Positions 6,325 to 9,001 of a DNA stretch of 9,001 bases are shown piece after piece. The notes under the pieces were generated by a model. The model had not been told where the DNA came from. It saw only the letters and a program-made list of their open reading frames with translations, and made no database searches. The DNA comes from UBA1672 sp964587815 (GTDB taxonomy: Bacteria; Pseudomonadota; Alphaproteobacteria; Micavibrionales; Micavibrionaceae): contig CAZPMH010000042.1 of NCBI GenBank assembly GCA_964587815.1, positions 1-9,001 on the forward strand, read 5' to 3'. Both the position numbers and the translations under genes were made by a program. The first letter of the stretch is position 1. Each line of letters opens with the position of its first letter.

Positions 6325-6864
6325 CTAAGCGGCCTTTTGCGCCTGCTCATTTTCGATCCCTTCATTAATCAGGGACTTCGCTTTCTCAGAACCTTCCCAG
6401 CCCTGCATCTTCACCCATTTCCCTTTTTCAAGATCTTTATAATGCGTGAAAAAATGCTCAATTTCATCCAGAAGGATTTTCGGCAAATCACTATATTCTT
6501 TAATGTCAGCAAACATCGGATGCGTCTTATCAACCGGAACGGCCAAAATCTTCTCATCCATACCGCCATCATCTTCCATCACCAAAACACCAACGGGGCG
6601 CGCCGCGATGACCGCACCCGGCATAATCGCATGCTGCGCATAAACAAGAACATCAACCGGGTCCCCATCACCGCCAAGCGTATTCGGAATAAACCCGTAA
6701 TTTGCAGGATAAAACATCGGCGTATGAACAAAACGATCAACAAAAAGAGCGCCTGAATCTTTATCCAATTCATACTTAACAGGCGTGCCGCCAGCCGTGT
6801 TTTCAATGATAACATTTACGTTATTCGGGGCATCTTTACCCACGGGAATCTTGGTCGTATCCAT
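6325..6864 (-). CDS. ppa: Soluble inorganic pyrophosphatase (family I)
   Basis: 179 residues, close to the 175 of E. coli Ppa. It hydrolyses pyrophosphate to two phosphates in the cytoplasm, with Mg2+, pulling biosynthetic reactions forward. The family signature DGDPVDVLV is present with metal-binding D66, D68 and D71. The other catalytic residues fall at the expected offsets: K30, E32, R44, Y56, D98, D103 and K105. The sequence (IPVGKDAPNNVNVIIE..., ILAVPVDK, EIEHFFTHYKDLE) is of the alphaproteobacterial type. The start at 6864 has a GAGG about twelve bases upstream, slightly far but usable. It is a single-gene unit with its own terminator. A possible promoter lies at 6911-6939. Confidence 0.97.
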   Translation of the reverse strand: MDTTKIPVGKDAPNNVNVIIENTAGGTPVKYELDKDSGALFVDRFVHTPMFYPANYGFIPNTLGGDGDPVDVLVYAQHAIMPGAVIAARPVGVLVMEDDGGMDEKILAVPVDKTHPMFADIKEYSDLPKILLDEIEHFFTHYKDLEKGKWVKMQGWEGSEKAKSLINEGIENEQAQKAA

Positions 6865-6910
6865 GATACTTTTCTACCTCACTTAATTAATCTGAACCAT
6901 AACAGATCAA

Positions 6911-6939
6911 GTCATACCGCCCAAGCTAAGCCTGAGCAA
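6911..6939 (-). promoter_or_regulatory. Possible sigma70-type promoter of ppa
   Basis: On the - strand TTGCTC (6939-6934), a 17-base spacer, and TATGAC (6916-6911). This would place transcription start about 40 bases before the ppa ATG. Match to consensus is only moderate. Confidence 0.3.
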
Positions 6940-7018
6940 GTCATTTTATTGTGATAACGTTCAAAATAAGGCTGTGATAGAAAAATGAAAAATCATGAAG
7001 AGCTTGGTCTAAACGCCC

Positions 7019-7180
7019 TTACACATCTTTTGCTTCGTCTTTATCATCGTTCGACAATTTCATCTTGACCGGAGTATGCTTCTTTTTCGAAGGCTCAATT
7101 TTCTCGCCCTTCTCTTCCTTTCGATCAATTTCATCAGGAATAAAAATAACACCACCAGACCCACACGCATAACCACTCAT
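7019..7180 (-). CDS. Small highly charged protein, 53 residues, unknown
   Basis: An open frame of 53 codons starting at ATG 7180 with a very strong ribosome site: GGGAGGT four bases upstream (7185-7191). The protein starts MSGYACGSGGVIFIPDEID and continues as a lysine/glutamate-rich tail ending DDKDEAKDV, with no transmembrane helix. The N-terminal part is Gly-rich with one cysteine (C6) and a short hydrophobic strand (VIFIP); the rest is probably disordered. I do not recognise the family. It sits alone between cspA and ppa on the same strand, with about 190 bases of upstream DNA holding a perfect-arm palindrome. The strength of the ribosome site and the coding-like codon pattern make it a likely real gene. 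A frame this short is easily missed in routine annotation. Confidence 0.7.
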   Translation of the reverse strand: MSGYACGSGGVIFIPDEIDRKEEKGEKIEPSKKKHTPVKMKLSNDDKDEAKDV

Positions 7181-7317
7181 AGCTACCTCCCAGAAAGTAT
7201 TTTCTCTTTAATCTACCCTTGAAGCGTACTGGAAGTGAAAAAAAATCACAATTTTAAAACAGGTCTAACCCCAACTTTCGTTGACGCAACGCACAAGAAA
7301 ACACAATAAGACACTGA

Positions 7318-7335
7318 TTTGTAAAGGTTTACAAA
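7318..7335. promoter_or_regulatory. 18-bp palindrome, operator-like
   Basis: TTTGTAAAGGTTTACAAA: perfect eight-base arms around a central GG. It lies 138 bases upstream of the small gene start and downstream of the cspA terminator, so if it is an operator it most likely serves the 53-residue gene. The arms resemble operators of LacI-family repressors (GTAAACGTTTAC core) except for the centre. No repressor gene is in the window. Confidence 0.45.
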
Positions 7336-7370
7336 AAGCGCAGAATCACCGCTCGCACAATCGAGTGCAC

Positions 7371-7405
7371 AAAAAAACGCCCCGTAAACCATATTTACGA
7401 GGCGT
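7371..7405 (-). terminator. Rho-independent terminator of cspA
   Basis: On the - strand a twelve-pair stem (7394-7405 with 7377-7388; one G-U wobble) closes a five-base loop and is followed by seven T. It lies about 22 bases past the cspA stop codon. This is the strongest terminator in the window. Confidence 0.93.
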
Positions 7406-7427
7406 CAATCTTTAATAACCGAAGAAT

Positions 7428-7637
7428 TTATCCGGCCGCTTTCAAGTTGCCGGCCGCTTGCTTACCGCGATTTTCCTGCAATTCAAATTCAACTTTCTGA
7501 CCTTCATCCAGGCTTTTCATGCCTGCCTGTTCAACCGCTGAGATATGTACGAAAACATCGCTTCCGCCATTATCAGGTACGATAAACCCAAAACCTTTTG
7601 TTGGGTTAAACCATTTCACGGTTCCTGTTTGTGCCAT
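7428..7637 (-). CDS. cspA: Cold-shock protein (CspA family)
   Basis: 69 residues, a single cold-shock domain. Members bind single-stranded RNA and DNA and act as RNA chaperones. Both nucleic-acid motifs are intact: RNP1 KGFGFI (14-19) and RNP2 VFVHI (28-32), following the typical GTVKWFN opening (5-11). The C-terminus GNLKAAG is of the alphaproteobacterial type. Start ATG at 7637 has AAGGAG nine bases upstream. The leader is probably about 90 bases if the promoter at 7732-7760 is right. Paralogues are common in this class, so the symbol is used in the family sense; cold induction is not shown by the sequence. Confidence 0.96.
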   Translation of the reverse strand: MAQTGTVKWFNPTKGFGFIVPDNGGSDVFVHISAVEQAGMKSLDEGQKVEFELQENRGKQAAGNLKAAG

Positions 7638-7731
7638 TTGTTAAAACTCCTTATTCTAAATTAAAAACAGCTCTTAAATTGGTATTCGACTGGATTTAAC
7701 TCAGATCGTGTATGCCAAAATATTAATCCGC

Positions 7732-7760
7732 ATTAAACGCGTTTTTGTGGAAAAGAGCAA
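7732..7760 (-). promoter_or_regulatory. Probable sigma70-type promoter of cspA
   Basis: On the - strand TTGCTC (7760-7755), a 17-base spacer, and TTTAAT (7737-7732). Transcription would start near 7725, giving an AT-rich leader of about 88 bases. The surrounding 245-base gap (7638-7882) holds no open frame I can support. It also has inverted repeats such as AGGAAA/TTTCCT near 7795-7814, of unclear role. Confidence 0.4.
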
Positions 7761-7882
7761 GAAAAACAAAAATTATTTTGGTAAGCACACCCTAAGGAAA
7801 CCAAGAGATTTCCTGCTTTTCCGCGTACAAATAAAGTAAAAAATCCATATTGATCAAAAACCTAACAGCCCATAATTCGACC

Positions 7883-8422
7883 TTATCGATCGAAAGCAGA
7901 CTGTGGTTTCTTTGGCGGTGGCGGTGGGCTGCCGTCATGCTTAACAAACAGCTCGACCGCCTTTAAAACATCAACAAGCGTATCATGTCGCCTCAATACA
8001 TCACGACCGATATCGTTTAAGTTTTTAGCGCGGACCGCACGCGCAATTTTATTATCAACATCAGCAACGAACCAAACGCGATAAGCGCGTAGCGGGCTCT
8101 CTAAGGCAACCATGCTTTTTTGAGCAGCACGGACATGTTTTTCAACCTGCGTCTTAGTTTCACGGGAATACCGCCGTTCACGCGGCAAAGCGTCTACCCA
8201 GTCCTCTAGGGATTGCATAATCGTACAGGCAATAACCAAATCCTCAGCCAAACGCGGAAAAGCATAGCGCAACTTATAGGAAAGCTCATAGGTATCGCGC
8301 ACATCACGCTCTTCAATCTCACCACAATCGCGCGGTACATCATCATCAACAGCGTAAGCATGCGGCGCATGTGCCCCCCAAAAACAAAGAGTTATAAGTG
8401 AGAAAAACAGAAACAAGCGCAT
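7883..8422 (-). CDS. Secreted protein of unknown function with proline-rich tail
   Basis: 179 residues from ATG 8422. The N-terminus MRLFLFFSLITLCFWG then HAPHAYA followed by VDDD is a clear Sec signal peptide with an AxA cleavage site, so the mature protein should be periplasmic. The mature part has two cysteines (in PRDCGEI and VIACTIM) that could form a disulfide. It is mostly charged and helical, and ends in PPPPPKKPQ. No family recognised. Start choice: the frame is open back to 8479, but that start would overlap the -35 of a good promoter (8451-8479). AAAGGA (nine bases upstream of 8422) and the signal peptide both fit 8422. The upstream ATG at 8431 has no room for a ribosome site. Confidence 0.8.
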   Translation of the reverse strand: MRLFLFFSLITLCFWGAHAPHAYAVDDDVPRDCGEIEERDVRDTYELSYKLRYAFPRLAEDLVIACTIMQSLEDWVDALPRERRYSRETKTQVEKHVRAAQKSMVALESPLRAYRVWFVADVDNKIARAVRAKNLNDIGRDVLRRHDTLVDVLKAVELFVKHDGSPPPPPKKPQSAFDR

Positions 8423-8450
8423 GAAAAGCATTCCTTTGTAAATATACGCA

Positions 8451-8479
8451 ATTCTATGCCTCAAGCGACCAAATAGCAA
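8451..8479 (-). promoter_or_regulatory. Probable sigma70-type promoter of the secreted-protein gene
   Basis: On the - strand TTGCTA (8479-8474), an exact 17-base spacer, and TAGAAT (8456-8451), both close to consensus. Start would be near 8444, about 22 bases before the ATG at 8422. It begins just past the stop of the upstream membrane protein gene. Confidence 0.5.
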
Positions 8480-8488
8480 ATAAGAGGA

Positions 8489-9001
8489 TTAAGCACGCTC
8501 TTTCAAAAGCCGCGCCCACCGAAAATGATACAGAGAGATCATCTGCACGCAAGACGACACACTGTAGAAAAGCAAAAGCGGCCATGCCACAGCCAAACCC
8601 ATACTGATCGCATAGGCGAGCGAACTGATATCTTTCAGTAAGTAAAATTGATACATCTGAATGGACAGGCCTCCCATCTTGCGCGCACGCCTGATCATCA
8701 CAATCTGATGAACCGCGCCCTGCACAAATAAAAACAGCGCAATCAGAATAAACACATGCGGCATACCGACCTGAAAAACCAAGCTCCGATAAGACGTTAA
8801 GCCCAACACAAACGCCCCGAGAAGAAAACCAACACCACTATAGAAAATCAAAACCGATCGGCGACTTTTCCGATCAATCTTAATCTCATACAAAATCCAG
8901 AGCAGAGCCGCCATGACGATCAAACGCGGCCACACCAGATAATGATCAAAATGCGACAGCGTCAGGCCATAGAGGAAGACCGAGAAAAACGCGAGAAAGC
9001 T
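8489..9001 (-). CDS. Multi-helix membrane protein with PQ-loop/SemiSWEET-like C-terminal half, 5' partial
   Basis: The frame is open without a stop to the right edge, so the 5' end is outside; 170 codons are visible. A GTG at 8935 could be read as a start but lies within a hydrophobic, clearly continuous protein (LSHFDHYLVWPRL), so I treat it as internal. There are five or six hydrophobic helices. The last about 70 residues run VHQIVMIRRARKMGGLS, two helices, then LAVAWPLLLFYSVSS and a helix ending YHFRW. This order of a (P)Q near a basic loop, GLS, and a later WP fits the PQ-loop repeat of SemiSWEET-type small transporters and related proteins, although the first residue of the PQ pair is His here. 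Substrate unknown. It is followed by the secreted-protein gene on the same strand. Confidence 0.7.
   Translation of the reverse strand, partial: SFLAFFSVFLYGLTLSHFDHYLVWPRLIVMAALLWILYEIKIDRKSRRSVLIFYSGVGFLLGAFVLGLTSYRSLVFQVGMPHVFILIALFLFVQGAVHQIVMIRRARKMGGLSIQMYQFYLLKDISSLAYAISMGLAVAWPLLLFYSVSSCVQMISLYHFRWARLLKERA

Noticed and set aside
6265..6756. 163-codon open frame on the + strand opposite ppa
   Set aside because: Antisense to a complete pyrophosphatase, begins across its terminator, low-complexity composition.
7235..7249. GTGA-A7-TCAC, resembling a CRP-type site
   Set aside because: Spacer is seven and not six, and the centre is a plain A-run; likely chance.
7279..7291. CGTTG-ACG-CAACG inverted repeat
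   Set aside because: Short arms with an odd centre and no conserved context; weaker than the palindrome at 7318-7335.

Overview
This window looks like ordinary chromosome from an alphaproteobacterium. Soluble pyrophosphatase (PPase), the cold-shock protein and ThiG/ThiO resemble alphaproteobacterial versions, and the base composition is moderate (by eye mid-40s % GC, not computed). I cannot place it below class with confidence. No CRISPR array, transposase, integrase or phage gene is visible.

Left part, + strand: after the 5' part of an initiator tRNA gene on the - strand (1-72), a TPP riboswitch (about 307-392) precedes a tight thiamin-thiazole operon, thiO-thiS-thiG-thiF (400-3517). ThiO oxidises glycine to the imine. 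ThiF adenylates the ThiS C-terminus, and its fused rhodanese domain probably helps deliver sulfur. ThiG joins the imine, the ThiS sulfur and deoxyxylulose phosphate into the thiazole. The operon ends with an unrecognised 180-residue membrane protein gene (3561-4103). This gene lies between the true end of thiF and a second, diverged copy of the last 13 codons of thiF (4116-4154). That arrangement suggests the gene was inserted, or arrived with an incoming thiF allele.

Middle, - strand: a membrane-anchored FMN/3Fe-4S glutamate-synthase-like protein (6223-4706) is translationally coupled through an ATGA overlap to a two-helix membrane protein of unknown function (4709-4149). The last codons of that protein overlap the thiF tail copy. 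Upstream lies ppa (6864-6325) with its own terminator.

Right part, - strand: a 53-residue, highly charged, unannotated small gene with a strong ribosome binding site (7180-7019); a near-perfect palindrome in its upstream region; cspA (7637-7428) with a strong terminator; a secreted protein of unknown function (8422-7883) with a good sigma70-type promoter; and the 3' part of a multi-helix membrane protein with a PQ-loop-like C-terminal half, whose reading frame runs off the right edge.

The best candidates for something new are the duplicated thiF tail with its bounded cargo gene, the small 53-residue gene with the nearby palindrome, and the membrane GOGAT plus two-helix partner pair. Most of the rest is recognisable housekeeping.
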